From positions 992,001 through 1,056,000 of the forward strand of contig NZ_CP032616.1 of the NCBI RefSeq assembly GCF_003626975.1: a stretch of 64,000 bases of DNA, in the 5' to 3' direction. Position 1 is the first letter of the stretch; each line of letters begins with the position of its first letter. Source of the stretch: Pseudomonas sp. DY-1 (GTDB taxonomy: Bacteria > Pseudomonadota > Gammaproteobacteria > Pseudomonadales > Pseudomonadaceae). Position numbers and translations under genes: made by a program. Below are positions 17,713 through 26,746 of this stretch, piece after piece. The notes under the pieces are model-generated. The model did not search any database and was not told where the DNA came from. It was given only the letters and a program-made list of their open reading frames with translations.

Positions 17713-17744
17713 CAGTCGTTTCAGTGAATCGTGGTTTCGACGAG

Positions 17745-18731
17745 TCAGAAGTGAGTCACCTCGACGATGACGCCTGCACTGAAGGGGCCGATCTGGGGTC
17801 GGTTTTCCCGCCAGAGCAGGTCGGCCCGGAAGGGAACCCTGACGACTTCCCGATAGGAGCCGCTGTGCAGGCTGAACCATTTGTTGAGGGGGGCGGTGGT
17901 TCTGTGATCGGGCCTTACCAGGGAGATGCCGACCGAGGGGTTGTCGTCGGGAACGAGCATGCCGGCGGCATCGGTGGCGGTGACCGGTGTGAATTTGGCT
18001 TCACTGGAAAATATGTCCTTGCTGCACGTCCTGGATATTTCAAGGTTGAAGTCGACGGCGCTGGCGACCTTGCCCCGTTGTGCGTCCCGGGCGTGGACCA
18101 TGGGGAAGGTGATGTGATCGGGAACGAGGCTGAGTGTGGGAGTACAGGCAGAAGAGCGCACAAGCTGCAAGTTGTAGATAGTAGGAATGAACAACTGTCT
18201 GGCTGACAGGGAAGTATCACGGTCAACAGTGAATACAGTGTATGTCCCCACTTGGGTGGCCATGCCCGACGGCGGAAAGACGCCTCGCTTGAGCACGACA
18301 AGGCTGAAATCGAGGGTGAAATTGGCATGTCGCCCACACATCCCCGGTTTTCCATCGATTCCGCACACCATTTCTGTTTGAACGCCGGTAGGGATCTTCT
18401 CTCCCGTGCGCGTGTATATCTTTCCGCCAAAACGCATACCTACTTCAATGCCGCCATCGATTTTGTGGCTTTTCGGATTCACATAGATGGAAATGGGGAT
18501 CTGGTCGCCGAGGCCCCCAGGGTCAAAGGCGTCCGCCCGACAGGACACTTTTCGGCTGAGTGGTTCGGATTCCCAGACGATGGTTCCATCCTCCAGGTCG
18601 GCGCCTACGGCCAGTCCGCGGGGCAGCGTAAAACTTCCACCGTTTCCCTGACAAAGCATTGCGAGGCTGGTTGAAGGGTGAAGGAGTATCAACAGTAGCG
18701 TTGGAAGAATGAGTTTGCTGATGTAGCGCAT
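17745..18731 (-). CDS. Fimbrial adhesin/pilin-like exported protein (chaperone-usher type)
   Basis: 328 residues from ATG 18731 (AGGA Shine-Dalgarno). A signal peptide (MRYISKLILPTLLLILLHPSTSLA) is followed by an N-terminal Cys-containing domain. The C-terminal pilin-like domain runs from about residue 195 (SACTPTLSLVPDHITFPMV ... AVDFNLEISRTC ... FSAGVIVEVTHF), with the Cys pair and terminal beta-strand pattern typical of chaperone-usher tip adhesins. No chaperone, usher or major pilin is in the window, which is unusual for this class. Base composition is somewhat lower in GC than its neighbours, hinting at transfer. Binding target unknown. Confidence 0.65.
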   Translation of the reverse strand: MRYISKLILPTLLLILLHPSTSLAMLCQGNGGSFTLPRGLAVGADLEDGTIVWESEPLSRKVSCRADAFDPGGLGDQIPISIYVNPKSHKIDGGIEVGMRFGGKIYTRTGEKIPTGVQTEMVCGIDGKPGMCGRHANFTLDFSLVVLKRGVFPPSGMATQVGTYTVFTVDRDTSLSARQLFIPTIYNLQLVRSSACTPTLSLVPDHITFPMVHARDAQRGKVASAVDFNLEISRTCSKDIFSSEAKFTPVTATDAAGMLVPDDNPSVGISLVRPDHRTTAPLNKWFSLHSGSYREVVRVPFRADLLWRENRPQIGPFSAGVIVEVTHF

Positions 18732-19046
18732 GGGCCGGTTGTCCTGAATCCATTTCTCGATCATCGATGGCCGCACGCGAACACATGAGGGCGAACGGCC
18801 GTGAGTAACGCCAGATTTCCGGGGCATCACTTTCTGTGTTACGGGAAATGAGGACAAGGCGAGGACGTGTGCGCTGTCTGTGCAAATTGTCCGAACACAC
18901 TGTAGGCAGTCGGGCAGCCTTTAATTGGCCTTGAGCGTCGAAGCGCCTGGCGAGGCGAAGTGGAAAAGGCTCGACCTGTTGCGGGCCAAGCCTATGGGAC
19001 TGGATGGAACCGGGGCGCCGGAGGGAGCGGTGGCGCCAGCCGGGGG
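18732..19046. other. Gene-free interval between kup and the fimbrial gene
   Basis: 315 bp. It holds the promoter zone of the adhesin gene and a GGCGCC-N12-GGCGCC hairpin near 19013-19036 that may end kup transcription. Nothing else recognised. Confidence 0.4.
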
Positions 19047-20945
19047 TCAGATCTCGACCTGGGTGCCCAGTTCGATCACGCGGTTCACGGGCAGCTGGAA
19101 GTAGCGCAGGCTGCTGTTGGCGTTCTTGTGCAGGAAGGCGAACAACCCTTCCCGCCAGAGCGACATGCCCAGGCCCTTGGTGGGAATTACCGTCTCGCGG
19201 CTGAGGAAGTAGGTCGTGCGCATGGGCGTGAAATCCAGGCCTTCCAGGCGACAGGTGCTCAGCGCTTCCGGGACGTTGGGCTCTTCCATGAAGCCGAAAT
19301 GCAGCAGCACCCGGTAGAAGCCGCCGTCGTAGCGGGTGACTTCGAAGCGTTGACCATCCTCGATACGCGGCGTGTCGCGAGTCACGACGGTCAGCAGCAC
19401 CACTTGCTGATGCAGGACCTGGTTATGCAGCAGGTTGTGCAGCAGTGCATGGGGCACGGCGTCGGGGCTGGCACTGAGGAACACTGCAGTACCTTCGACG
19501 CGGTGCGGCGGCTGCAGGCAGATGCTGTCGATGAAGCCACGCAGGGGCAGGGCGGTTTCGTCGAGGCGCTCGATGAGGATGCGCTTGCCGCTTTTCCAGG
19601 TGGTCATCAGGAGGAAGAGGATCACCCCGGCGATCACCGGGAAGGCGCCGCCCTGGAAGATCTTCGGCACGTTGGCGCTGAAGAACAGCGAGTCGACGAT
19701 CAGGAAACCCAGTAGCAAAGGCACTGCCAGCCAGCGTGGCACGCGCCAGAGCAGCAGCATCACCGCCGAAACCAGCAGGGTGTCGATCAGCATGGTAGTG
19801 GTCACGGCCACGCCATAGGCTGCCGCGAGGGCGCCGGATGAGCCGAAGCCGATCACCAGCAACACCACGCAGGTCATCAGCGCCCAGTTCACCACGCCGA
19901 TATAGATCTGTCCCTGCGCTGCGCTCGAGGTGTGCTGGATCTGCATGCGTGGGATGTAGCCGAGCTGGATGGCTTGCTGGCTCAGCGAGAAGGCGCCGGA
20001 GATCACGGCCTGAGAAGCGATGACGGTGGCCAGGGTGGCGAGGCCGATCATGGGCAGCAGCGCCCATTCGGGGGCCAGCAGGTAGAAGGGGTTGCGGGCG
20101 GCCGCCGGGTTGGCGAGCAACAGGGCGCCCTGGCCGAAGTAATTCAGCACCAGGCCGGGCAGTACCAGGCTGAACCAGGCGCGGGCAATCGGCTTGCGGC
20201 CGAAATGCCCCATGTCGGCGTACAGGGCTTCGGCGCCGGTCAGGGCCAGTACCACCGCACCGAGGATGGTCACGCCAATGCCGGGATGGGCCAGGAAGAA
20301 GTTCAAGGCCCACCAGGGATTCATCGCCTGGAGCACTTCGGGGTGTTGGACGATGCCGTAGACGCCCAGTACGCCCAGCACTACGAACCAGGCCACCATT
20401 ACCGGGCCGAAGAGAATGCCGATGCGGGCCGTACCGTGCTTCTGGATCAGGAACAGGCCAATCAGCAGTACAACGGTCACCGGCACCACCCAATGGTTCA
20501 GGCCCGGCAGGGCGACATCCAGACCTTCGACTGCGGATAACACGGAGATGGCCGGGGTGATCATGCTGTCGCCGTAGAACAGTGCCGTACCGAACAGGCC
20601 CAGCAGCACCAGCAATTTGCTCAGTCTCGGGTAGGCCGCCGTGGCGCGGCGGGCCAGTGCGGTCAGGGCCATCACGCCGCCTTCGCCGCCATTGTCGGCG
20701 CGCAACATGAACATCACGTACTTCAGCGACACCACCCAGAGCAGCGACCAGAGTACGAGGGACAGGATGCCGTACACCCCCTCGGGATTGACCTGTACGC
20801 CGTAATGGCCGGCGAATACTTCTTTCAGGGTGTACAGCGGGCTGGTGCCGATGTCGCCGTAGACCACACCGGCTGCGGCCACGAGCAGGCCGAACGAGGA
20901 ATGAGGGCGAGCATGGGTGTGCTGCTCCAGGACGTTGGAACTCAT
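19047..20945 (-). CDS. kup: Kup low-affinity potassium transporter
   Basis: 632 residues, the usual Kup length. The N-terminal [22 protein letters not shown] is the Kup/HAK/KT signature, followed by about 12 membrane segments and a soluble C-terminal domain of about 180 residues ending [11 protein letters not shown]. The protein imports K+ with protons across the inner membrane. Monocistronic by spacing. Start ATG 20945. Confidence 0.95.
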   Translation of the reverse strand: MSSNVLEQHTHARPHSSFGLLVAAAGVVYGDIGTSPLYTLKEVFAGHYGVQVNPEGVYGILSLVLWSLLWVVSLKYVMFMLRADNGGEGGVMALTALARRATAAYPRLSKLLVLLGLFGTALFYGDSMITPAISVLSAVEGLDVALPGLNHWVVPVTVVLLIGLFLIQKHGTARIGILFGPVMVAWFVVLGVLGVYGIVQHPEVLQAMNPWWALNFFLAHPGIGVTILGAVVLALTGAEALYADMGHFGRKPIARAWFSLVLPGLVLNYFGQGALLLANPAAARNPFYLLAPEWALLPMIGLATLATVIASQAVISGAFSLSQQAIQLGYIPRMQIQHTSSAAQGQIYIGVVNWALMTCVVLLVIGFGSSGALAAAYGVAVTTTMLIDTLLVSAVMLLLWRVPRWLAVPLLLGFLIVDSLFFSANVPKIFQGGAFPVIAGVILFLLMTTWKSGKRILIERLDETALPLRGFIDSICLQPPHRVEGTAVFLSASPDAVPHALLHNLLHNQVLHQQVVLLTVVTRDTPRIEDGQRFEVTRYDGGFYRVLLHFGFMEEPNVPEALSTCRLEGLDFTPMRTTYFLSRETVIPTKGLGMSLWREGLFAFLHKNANSSLRYFQLPVNRVIELGTQVEI

Positions 20946-21180
20946 GGAATCACTCCTGGGGGCTCGGTGCGGAGGGCGTCGGGGTCACGGCGTTGGTGCG
21001 GATCGGGTATGGCGGCGAACTGCCAAAAAGGGGCGGCAAGTATCCGTTGTGGGCGCAGCCGGCGGCGTAAAAAATGCGTAAAAAAGTCAGCGCCCGACCG
21101 GCTGGCGCCCGTCACTTGTGAGTGATCCCGGGGCTTATATGCTGAATGCTGTAGTCGGTCGAATGATGCGGAGGTGTGCG

Positions 21181-21318
21181 ATGAGCGTTAATGCACTGGG
21201 TCTGATCGTCATCGGTTGCCTGTTCTTCGGCTGCATCGGCATGGTGCTGTGGGGCAACCGTCCTCTGGTCAAGGATTGGTTCGATCACCACCACTGGCAC
21301 TGGCCACGGTTCCACTGA
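21181..21318 (+). CDS. Small single-pass membrane protein with His/Trp-rich tail
   Basis: 45 residues from ATG 21181, which has a GGAGGT Shine-Dalgarno 6 bp upstream; the in-frame upstream codons lack one. One membrane helix (LGLIVIGCLFFGCIGMVLW) is followed by a short basic/aromatic tail (DWFDHHHWHWPRFH). A terminator follows immediately. Unknown function; the tail could sit at the membrane surface or bind metal. Confidence 0.65.
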   Translation: MSVNALGLIVIGCLFFGCIGMVLWGNRPLVKDWFDHHHWHWPRFH

Positions 21319-21328
21319 TGCGGCGAAT

Positions 21329-21357
21329 CAGCCCCTCTTTGGAGGGGCTGTGCTTTT
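21329..21357 (+). terminator. Rho-independent terminator after small membrane-protein gene
   Basis: Stem CAGCCCCTC / GAGGGGCTG with TTTG loop followed by TGCTTTT, 11 bp after the stop codon. Confidence 0.8.
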
Positions 21358-21604
21358 GGGGGACGCGTCGCTCAGGGGAAGCTCAAAAAGGACCGCCACG
21401 GTGCCAAGGCGCAAACAGGCACTTCATCCCGTGACGGCCAAGCTCAAGAACGATGAGCAGCTTTAAAATGCATCGTTTTTGCATCTGGCGGTGTGCCATT
21501 AGCGCCGGCCATTTGACCGTACAGGCCGAAAGCAGCGCCCGGATTCCGATGGTCCGTGTTTGCCGGGCATACGGCGCACCCCAATGTGACGCTCCGGGCG
21601 AAGG

Positions 21605-22582
21605 TCAGTGACCTTCGCCCTGCTCGACGGGTACTGCCGCACTAATCCAGTGGGCTGACTCCAGGCGATTTCGGCCGCGTTGCTTTGCCTTGTAGAGCAA
21701 CCGGTCGACGGCCTGGATGAAGGGCAGGGGCTGTTCATCGTGGCGGGGCACAACGGTGCCGACCCCCAGGCTGATGGTGAGCAGTGAGGCGATGCTGGAT
21801 TTCTCGTGGGGTATGCACTGCTCGCGGATCAGCTTGCGGCAGCGCTCGGCCACCTGGCGAGCGGCGGGTTCATCGGTCCCCGGGAGGATCAGCACGAACT
21901 CTTCTCCGCCGAAGCGGGCGACGAAGTCACGAGGGCGGATGGCGGCGTTCATCAGCGCACGGCCGACGCTCTTCAGGCAGTCATCGCCCTGGATATGGCC
22001 ATAGTGGTCGTTGTACTGCTTGAAGTAGTCGATATCGAGGAGGATCAGCGACAACGGCTCGCCGGTGCGTTGGGCACTTGCCCACTCCACGTCGAGCATC
22101 GAATCGAACATGCGCCGGTTGGCCACGCCGGTAAGGCCATCCTTGTAGGAATACTCTTCGAGCTGCTTCTGCAGGTCGATCAGCTGTTGCTCTGCCTTCT
22201 TCCGCTCGCTGATGTCGAACATGAAGCCGATCAGTGCTTCCACTTCACCGTCGGCGTCGCGCATGACATGCACCACGTCGCGAATCCATACGTAGTCGCC
22301 AGTGGTCGTCAGCGCGCGGTAGTCAGCCTCGTGATCGGTGCCGGCCTGGGACTGTGAAACGCAGAAGGCGACGACCGCATCACGGTCGTCCGGGTGCATG
22401 CGTTCGGCCCAGTCATTGACCGAGACCCAACTCGACTGGCTCCAGCCCAACAGCGCTTCGATCTGCGGGCCGATGTAGGCGAAGGTCATGGTCTTCCAGT
22501 CGATCTTCCAGGGGATCGCCCGGGTGGACTCCAGCAAGGCCTTGTAGACCTCCTGGGTGGTGGATTCGATGTCGTCGCTCAT
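21605..22582 (-). CDS. PAS-GGDEF diguanylate cyclase
   Basis: 325 residues. A PAS/PAC domain of the PAS_3 kind (residues about 15-135, YIGPQIEALLGWSQSSW ... GFMFDISERKKAEQQL) is joined by a short coiled helix to a GGDEF domain with the active-site motif ARFGGEEFVLILPG. The RxxD inhibitory c-di-GMP site (RPRD) lies five residues upstream, so product feedback is expected. No membrane segment, so it is cytosolic. Stands alone on the minus strand. Confidence 0.9.
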   Translation of the reverse strand: MSDDIESTTQEVYKALLESTRAIPWKIDWKTMTFAYIGPQIEALLGWSQSSWVSVNDWAERMHPDDRDAVVAFCVSQSQAGTDHEADYRALTTTGDYVWIRDVVHVMRDADGEVEALIGFMFDISERKKAEQQLIDLQKQLEEYSYKDGLTGVANRRMFDSMLDVEWASAQRTGEPLSLILLDIDYFKQYNDHYGHIQGDDCLKSVGRALMNAAIRPRDFVARFGGEEFVLILPGTDEPAARQVAERCRKLIREQCIPHEKSSIASLLTISLGVGTVVPRHDEQPLPFIQAVDRLLYKAKQRGRNRLESAHWISAAVPVEQGEGH

Positions 22583-22657
22583 GGCTGCCCCCGTACTGGC
22601 CGACTCGGTTGGCGCCTTCCCTTGCGCAAAGCCTTCTTATACCGAATCGGACGCCGG

Positions 22658-23164
22658 TCAGGCAGTGGCTTCGAAAGCCACGTGGTAGCTGACCTCACCT
22701 ACTGGCCACTCACCGCTGAAGGACAGGGCCTGGAAGTACTCCGCCGGCACGCCGGGCAGTACCAGCCCCGGCCGTACGACGAAGCCGAAGCGACCGTAAT
22801 AGGCAGGGTCGCCCAGCAGCACGCAGCCTTGCGCTCCCAGTTCGCGCAAGGCCGCCAGGGCCGCGCCCATGAGTCGCGAACCAATGCCAGTGCCTTGGCG
22901 CGCCGGCGCCACGGAGATCGGGCCCAGGCCGTACCAGTTTGGCGCGCCGGAAGAAATGCCTACCGGCGACAGGGCTACGTGGCCAACGATCTCTCCAGCG
23001 TCTTCCGCAACCAGGGAAATCGACAACTGCCCGGCACGACGCAAGGCGTTGACGATGAACTGCTCAGTACCGCTGCTGTGAGGGGCTGTGGCGAAAGCAG
23101 CGGCAGTCAGGGCCTCTATGGCCGGGATGTCGGCGGGTACTTCCGCGCGGATGCCGAGGCTCAT
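22658..23164 (-). CDS. GNAT-family N-acetyltransferase (YhbS-like)
   Basis: 168 residues. The acetyl-CoA pyrophosphate loop is in SVAPARQGTGIGSRLMGAAL and the YhbS-like LGDPAYYGRFGF follows. Start overlaps the mltA stop by 4 bp (ATGA), so it is translationally coupled to mltA. Substrate unknown. Confidence 0.85.
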   Translation of the reverse strand: MSLGIRAEVPADIPAIEALTAAAFATAPHSSGTEQFIVNALRRAGQLSISLVAEDAGEIVGHVALSPVGISSGAPNWYGLGPISVAPARQGTGIGSRLMGAALAALRELGAQGCVLLGDPAYYGRFGFVVRPGLVLPGVPAEYFQALSFSGEWPVGEVSYHVAFEATA

Positions 23165-24339
23165 GATTTGCCTCCCTGGACTTGTGGTGCGGGTGAACCG
23201 GGCAGAGGAATGCCCTTGGGCCAGAGCAACCAGATCTGGCCTTGTTGTTTCATGTTGCCGGCCAGTTCGCCGGCCTCCATGCCAGTGCCCCAGAACAGGT
23301 CTGCGCGCACTTCGCCAGCAATCGCGCCGCCGGTGTCCTGGGCGGCGACCGGACGGATCACCGGGCTGCCGTCGGGCCGGGTGGTGGAGAGCCAGAGCAG
23401 GCTGCCGAGCGGGATCACCTTACGGTCGATGGCCACGCTGTAGCCGGCGGTAAGCGGCACGTTGAGCGATCCGCGCGGGCCTTCGTTGCTGTCGGGGTTG
23501 AGGCCGAAGAACACGAAGCTCGGGTTACTCGCCAGCAGTTCCGGCACCCGCTGCGGGTTGGCTTTCGCCCAGTCGCGAATCCTGCCCATGCTGACTTCTT
23601 CCTGCTTCAACTGGCCTTGTTCCACCAGCCAGCGGCCCACCGGGCGATAGGGATGGCCATTCTGGTCGGCATAACCGATGCGCAGTTGGCGCCCGCTCTC
23701 CAGTTGGATGCGTCCGGAGCCCTGGATCTGCAGGAACTGCAGGTCCATCGGGTCGGTCAGCCAGGCCAGCACAGGCGCCTTGACGCCCTGGGTGCGGATG
23801 GTCGCGGCATCGTCATAGGGCTTGAGCACGCGGCCTTCCAGGCGGCCGCGCAGGCGCTTGCCCTTGAGTTCCGGGTAGAGGCTGTCGAGGGCGACCACGA
23901 TCATGTCTTCGGGAATCCCGTAGACGGGAACGGGCGTCTTCTCGCTCTGCTCCAGGCTGCCGGCGTAGACCGGTTCGTAGTAGCCAGTGATCAGACCCTG
24001 CGGGCTGTTGCGCGAATTGCGCAGGCTGTAGACCTCCAGCTGCGTCTTCAGCCAGGCGCGAATAGCGGCTGGATCATCCGGCACCTGCGCGGCGCTGCTG
24101 CAGGTGGTGGACCAGACCGGGTCCTTGGCCAGACGTGCGCAGGCCGAACGCCAGGCGGTGAAACCGGCGATCACGTCGGCGTCGCTGCTGGCAGGGAGTT
24201 CTTCCCAACTGGCCTTGGTGTAGGTATCGACCTTGGGCGGTTCGGGCTTGGTGGGTTCCTTGTCGCAACCAGCGAGCAGGGAGAGCAGGGCGGCGACGCA
24301 CAGCGCCAGCCGGCCCGGACGGTAGAGAGGGGCGATCAC
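23161..24339 (-). CDS. mltA: Membrane-bound lytic murein transglycosylase A
   Basis: 392 residues; the start is GTG at 24339 with AGGA upstream. A lipoprotein signal (LALCVAALLSLLAGC) places it at the outer membrane. The MltA barrel and 3D domain are recognisable: GLITGYYEPVYAGSL, LQIQGSGRIQL and the catalytic-region ending AAQDTGGAIAGEVRADLFWGTG, containing the Asp that acts as the general acid/base. It cleaves peptidoglycan to 1,6-anhydromuropeptides. Coupled to the GNAT gene downstream. Confidence 0.93.
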   Translation of the reverse strand: MIAPLYRPGRLALCVAALLSLLAGCDKEPTKPEPPKVDTYTKASWEELPASSDADVIAGFTAWRSACARLAKDPVWSTTCSSAAQVPDDPAAIRAWLKTQLEVYSLRNSRNSPQGLITGYYEPVYAGSLEQSEKTPVPVYGIPEDMIVVALDSLYPELKGKRLRGRLEGRVLKPYDDAATIRTQGVKAPVLAWLTDPMDLQFLQIQGSGRIQLESGRQLRIGYADQNGHPYRPVGRWLVEQGQLKQEEVSMGRIRDWAKANPQRVPELLASNPSFVFFGLNPDSNEGPRGSLNVPLTAGYSVAIDRKVIPLGSLLWLSTTRPDGSPVIRPVAAQDTGGAIAGEVRADLFWGTGMEAGELAGNMKQQGQIWLLWPKGIPLPGSPAPQVQGGKS

Positions 24340-24496
24340 GTCGTGATGTTCCTGATGGGAGAATCGAGGCCGGTAGCTTGGTGAATGGCGATGGCAACGT
24401 CAAATTGGGCGGACCGAAGCATTGATCCAAGCCACTGAAATCAAAGAGAAATATTCATCTAATAGGGTGCATGCAGTTTTTCTGGAGCTCCTTGGC

Positions 24497-24691
24497 GTGA
24501 CCCGTACCGTTAGAAACTTCCGCAAAACCCTGGACGCTGTGGCGATGAACAACGAGGACGCTGCCTTGGCCGTAATGCGCGCGGCCGATCGCATAGGTGA
24601 CGCCGTGTTGAAAGAGCAGCTGTTCAATGTGATCCAGCGAATGAACCAGGACGCGGCGGAGCTGCGGATGGTTCGTGATCAAGTCTCCTGA
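24497..24691 (+). CDS. Small conserved-looking hypothetical protein
   Basis: 64 residues if started at GTG 24497, which has GGAG 9 bp upstream. A longer reading from TTG 24422 (89 residues) is possible but the extra codons are AT-rich. The sequence (TRTVRNFRKTLDAVAMNNEDAALAVMRAADRIGDAVLKEQLF...) is predicted all-helical with no signal peptide or membrane segment. Family not recognised. Confidence 0.55.
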   Translation: MTRTVRNFRKTLDAVAMNNEDAALAVMRAADRIGDAVLKEQLFNVIQRMNQDAAELRMVRDQVS

Positions 24692-24775
24692 CTGTGCAGT
24701 TGTAGGAATCTTTCTTTTGCCCCGAGTGCATTTTCTGCTTGACCTGCAGGACCGCGGGCCTCTAGATTGCCCGCC

Positions 24776-24841
24776 ATGACGCAATTCCCTTGGTTGTCCG
24801 GCCCCGCGATTATTACCGCCATTCCAGCAGTGGCGGGTTAG
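24776..24841 (+). CDS. ilvA leader peptide
   Basis: 21-residue frame MTQFPWLSGPAIITAIPAVAG, stop 85 bp before ilvA. The run AIITAI has three Ile plus Thr, with Val and Ala following: regulatory codons suited to an isoleucine-biosynthesis enzyme. The stop codon overlaps the antiterminator segment. No strong Shine-Dalgarno is visible, so translation efficiency is uncertain. Confidence 0.65.
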   Translation: MTQFPWLSGPAIITAIPAVAG

Positions 24842-24854
24842 CCGACGACCAAAC

Positions 24855-24883
24855 AAAAAACCCGCCCTCGAGGCGGGTTTTTT
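24855..24883 (+). terminator. Attenuator terminator hairpin upstream of ilvA
   Basis: AAAAAACCCGCC / GGCGGGTTTTTT, a perfect stem with a 5-base CTCGA loop and a T6 run, ending 43 bp before the ilvA start. Confidence 0.85.
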
Positions 24884-24926
24884 CCTTCTGTCTCCTGGGC
24901 GCCAAGATCGAAACCAGGAGCCCAGC

Positions 24927-26507
24927 ATGACCACCTTCACCACCCAACCCGCCGAACGTCTCACCGAGCGTCCGCTGGATGCGCGCGAAAGCCTGCTCAA
25001 GCACTACGTGCGCAAGATCCTCGCCGCGCCGGTGTACGACGTGGCCATCGAAACGCCCCTGCAGCCCGCACGGCAACTGAGTGAGCGCCTCGGCAACCAG
25101 GTGCTGCTCAAGCGCGAAGACCTGCAGCCGGTGTATTCCTTCAAGATCCGTGGCGCCTACAACCGCGTGGTGCAGTTGAGCGATGAAGAGCGCGCGCGTG
25201 GTGTGATCGCAGCCTCGGCGGGCAACCATGCACAGGGCCTGGCCCTGGCGGCGCGGGAGCTGGGTGTGAAGGCGACCATTGTGATGCCGCGCACCACGCC
25301 CGAGCTGAAAGTGCAGGGTGTGCGCTCCCGTGGCGGCAAGGTCGTGCTGCATGGTGATGCCTTCCCCGACGCCCTTGCCCATGCGCTGAAGCTGGCGGAG
25401 GAGCAGGGTCTGACGTTCGTGCCGCCCTATGACGATCCGGACGTGATCGCCGGCCAGGGCACCGTCGCCATGGAAATCCTCCGCCAGCACGCCGGCCGCC
25501 TGGACGCCATCTTCGTGCCTGTCGGCGGCGGCAGTTTGATCGCCGGCATCGCCGCCTATGTGAAATACCTGCGACCCGAGGTGAAGGTGATTGGCGTCGA
25601 ACCGGAGGATTCCAATTGCCTGCAGGCCGCCATGGCTGCCGGGGAGAGGGTCGTGCTCAACCAGGTGGGGCTGTTCGCCGATGGTGTGGCGGTGGCCCAG
25701 ATCGGCGCGCATAACTTCGAGGTCTGCCGGCACTTCGTCGATGAGGTGCTGACGGTGAGCGCGGACGAGATCTGCGCGGCGATCAAGGACATCTACGATG
25801 ACACCCGCTCCATCACCGAACCCGCCGGCGCGCTGGCCGTGGCCGGGATCAAGAAGTATGTGGAGCGCGAGGGCGCCAGCGGGCAGACCCTGGCGGCCAT
25901 CGATTCGGGCGCCAACGTCAACTTCGACCGCCTGCGCCATGTGGCCGAACGCGCCGAGCTGGGGGAAAAGCGCGAAGCCATCATCGCCGTGACCCTGCCG
26001 GAGCGACCCGGTGCGTTCAAGGCGTTCTGCGAGGCACTGGGCAGGCGCCAGATCACCGAGTTCAACTATCGCTACAACTCGGGAGACGAGGCACACATCT
26101 TCGTCGGCGTGCAGACCCATCCGGTTTCCGATCCTCGCGCGGCACTCGTGGCGAGCCTGCAGGGCCAGGGCTTCCCGGTACTCGACCTCACAGAGAACGA
26201 AGTGGCAAAGATGCATGTGCGCCACATGGTTGGCGGCCGCGCCGCATACATCGGCGAAGAGCGGCTGTTCCGCTTCGAGTTCCCCGAGCGTCCGGGCGCC
26301 CTGTTCAACTTCCTCAATAAGCTGGGCGGGCGCTGGAACATCACGCTGTTCCACTACCGCAACCACGGCGCCGCCGACGGTCGTGTGCTGGCCGGTCTGC
26401 AAGTGCCGGAGGATGAGAACCACCTGATCTTCGAGGCGTTGGACGAGATCGGTTATCCGTACTGGGAAGAGAGCGACAACCCGGCCTGCAAGCTGTTCCT
26501 GGGCTGA
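24927..26507 (+). CDS. ilvA: Threonine ammonia-lyase, biosynthetic
   Basis: 526 residues, starting at an ATG with AGGAG Shine-Dalgarno. The PLP lysine is Lys73 in YSFKIRGAYN, with the phosphate-binding loop VGGGSLIAGIAAY. The C-terminal third holds two ACT-like regulatory domains (ERPGAFKAFCEALG... and ERPGALFNFLNKLGG...NITLFHYRNHG), which mark the isoleucine-inhibited biosynthetic form. It deaminates threonine to 2-oxobutyrate, the first step to isoleucine. An attenuator lies directly upstream. Confidence 0.95.
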   Translation: MTTFTTQPAERLTERPLDARESLLKHYVRKILAAPVYDVAIETPLQPARQLSERLGNQVLLKREDLQPVYSFKIRGAYNRVVQLSDEERARGVIAASAGNHAQGLALAARELGVKATIVMPRTTPELKVQGVRSRGGKVVLHGDAFPDALAHALKLAEEQGLTFVPPYDDPDVIAGQGTVAMEILRQHAGRLDAIFVPVGGGSLIAGIAAYVKYLRPEVKVIGVEPEDSNCLQAAMAAGERVVLNQVGLFADGVAVAQIGAHNFEVCRHFVDEVLTVSADEICAAIKDIYDDTRSITEPAGALAVAGIKKYVEREGASGQTLAAIDSGANVNFDRLRHVAERAELGEKREAIIAVTLPERPGAFKAFCEALGRRQITEFNYRYNSGDEAHIFVGVQTHPVSDPRAALVASLQGQGFPVLDLTENEVAKMHVRHMVGGRAAYIGEERLFRFEFPERPGALFNFLNKLGGRWNITLFHYRNHGAADGRVLAGLQVPEDENHLIFEALDEIGYPYWEESDNPACKLFLG

Positions 26508-26531
26508 GACCGCGGCTGATCCTGGTGTCTT

Positions 26532-26627
26532 TGTGGGAGCGATTTCATTCGCGAATGCCGGTCTCAGGCCCGCTGCATAGCTGCACGGCAGCGTCGCTGA
26601 CCGATCGCGATTGAAATCGCTCCCACA
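26532..26627. repeat. REP-type inverted repeat
   Basis: Arms of 23 bases, TGTGGGAGCGATTTCATTCG... and ...CGATTGAAATCGCTCCCACA, around a 50-bp centre. The same arms recur at 28393, 50325 and, with one change, at 49141 and 56817. Confidence 0.8.
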
Positions 26628-26679
26628 TGCGAATCAAACCCTCCCGTTCAACCTCGTCGGACAATTCCGACAAAAGCGA

Positions 26680-26693
26680 TGTTAACGCTAACA
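26680..26693. promoter_or_regulatory. LacI-type operator upstream of the TPP decarboxylase
   Basis: TGTTAACGCTAACA has arms TGTTA/TAACA around a central CG, the form TGTTAnCGnTAACA recognised by GntR-like LacI proteins. It is 54 bp upstream of the decarboxylase start. The same consensus occurs at 32391 before lutA; a LacI gene lies between them. Confidence 0.65.
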
Positions 26694-26746
26694 ATCTGGT
26701 GTTAGAGTGCGCCCCATTCGTTGACCGATCCTTTGGAGGACTGCCC

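Larger units (their letters stand above)
24754..24883 (+). promoter_or_regulatory. Transcription attenuator controlling ilvA
   Basis: Four mutually exclusive segments can be read. Segment 1 CCCGCC (24770-24775) can pair with segment 2 GGCGGGTT (24832-24839) inside the end of a 21-codon leader frame. Segment 2 can instead pair with segment 3 AACCCGCC (24859-24866). Segment 3 otherwise forms the terminator with segment 4 GGCGGGTT (24872-24879). Ribosome stalling at the leader's Ile codons would free segment 2 to block the terminator; reading to the stop would mask it. This is the classic logic of amino-acid attenuation, placed directly ahead of threonine deaminase. Confidence 0.75.

Noticed and set aside
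21370..21480. Possible gene remnant downstream of the 45-residue membrane protein
   Set aside because: A short minus-strand reading (ELGRHGMKCLFAPWHRGGPF) looks protein-like but has no start, no length and no recognisable family.
24422..24496. N-terminal extension of the small protein from TTG 24422
   Set aside because: AT-rich codons and no ribosome site; GTG 24497 has GGAG at proper spacing.
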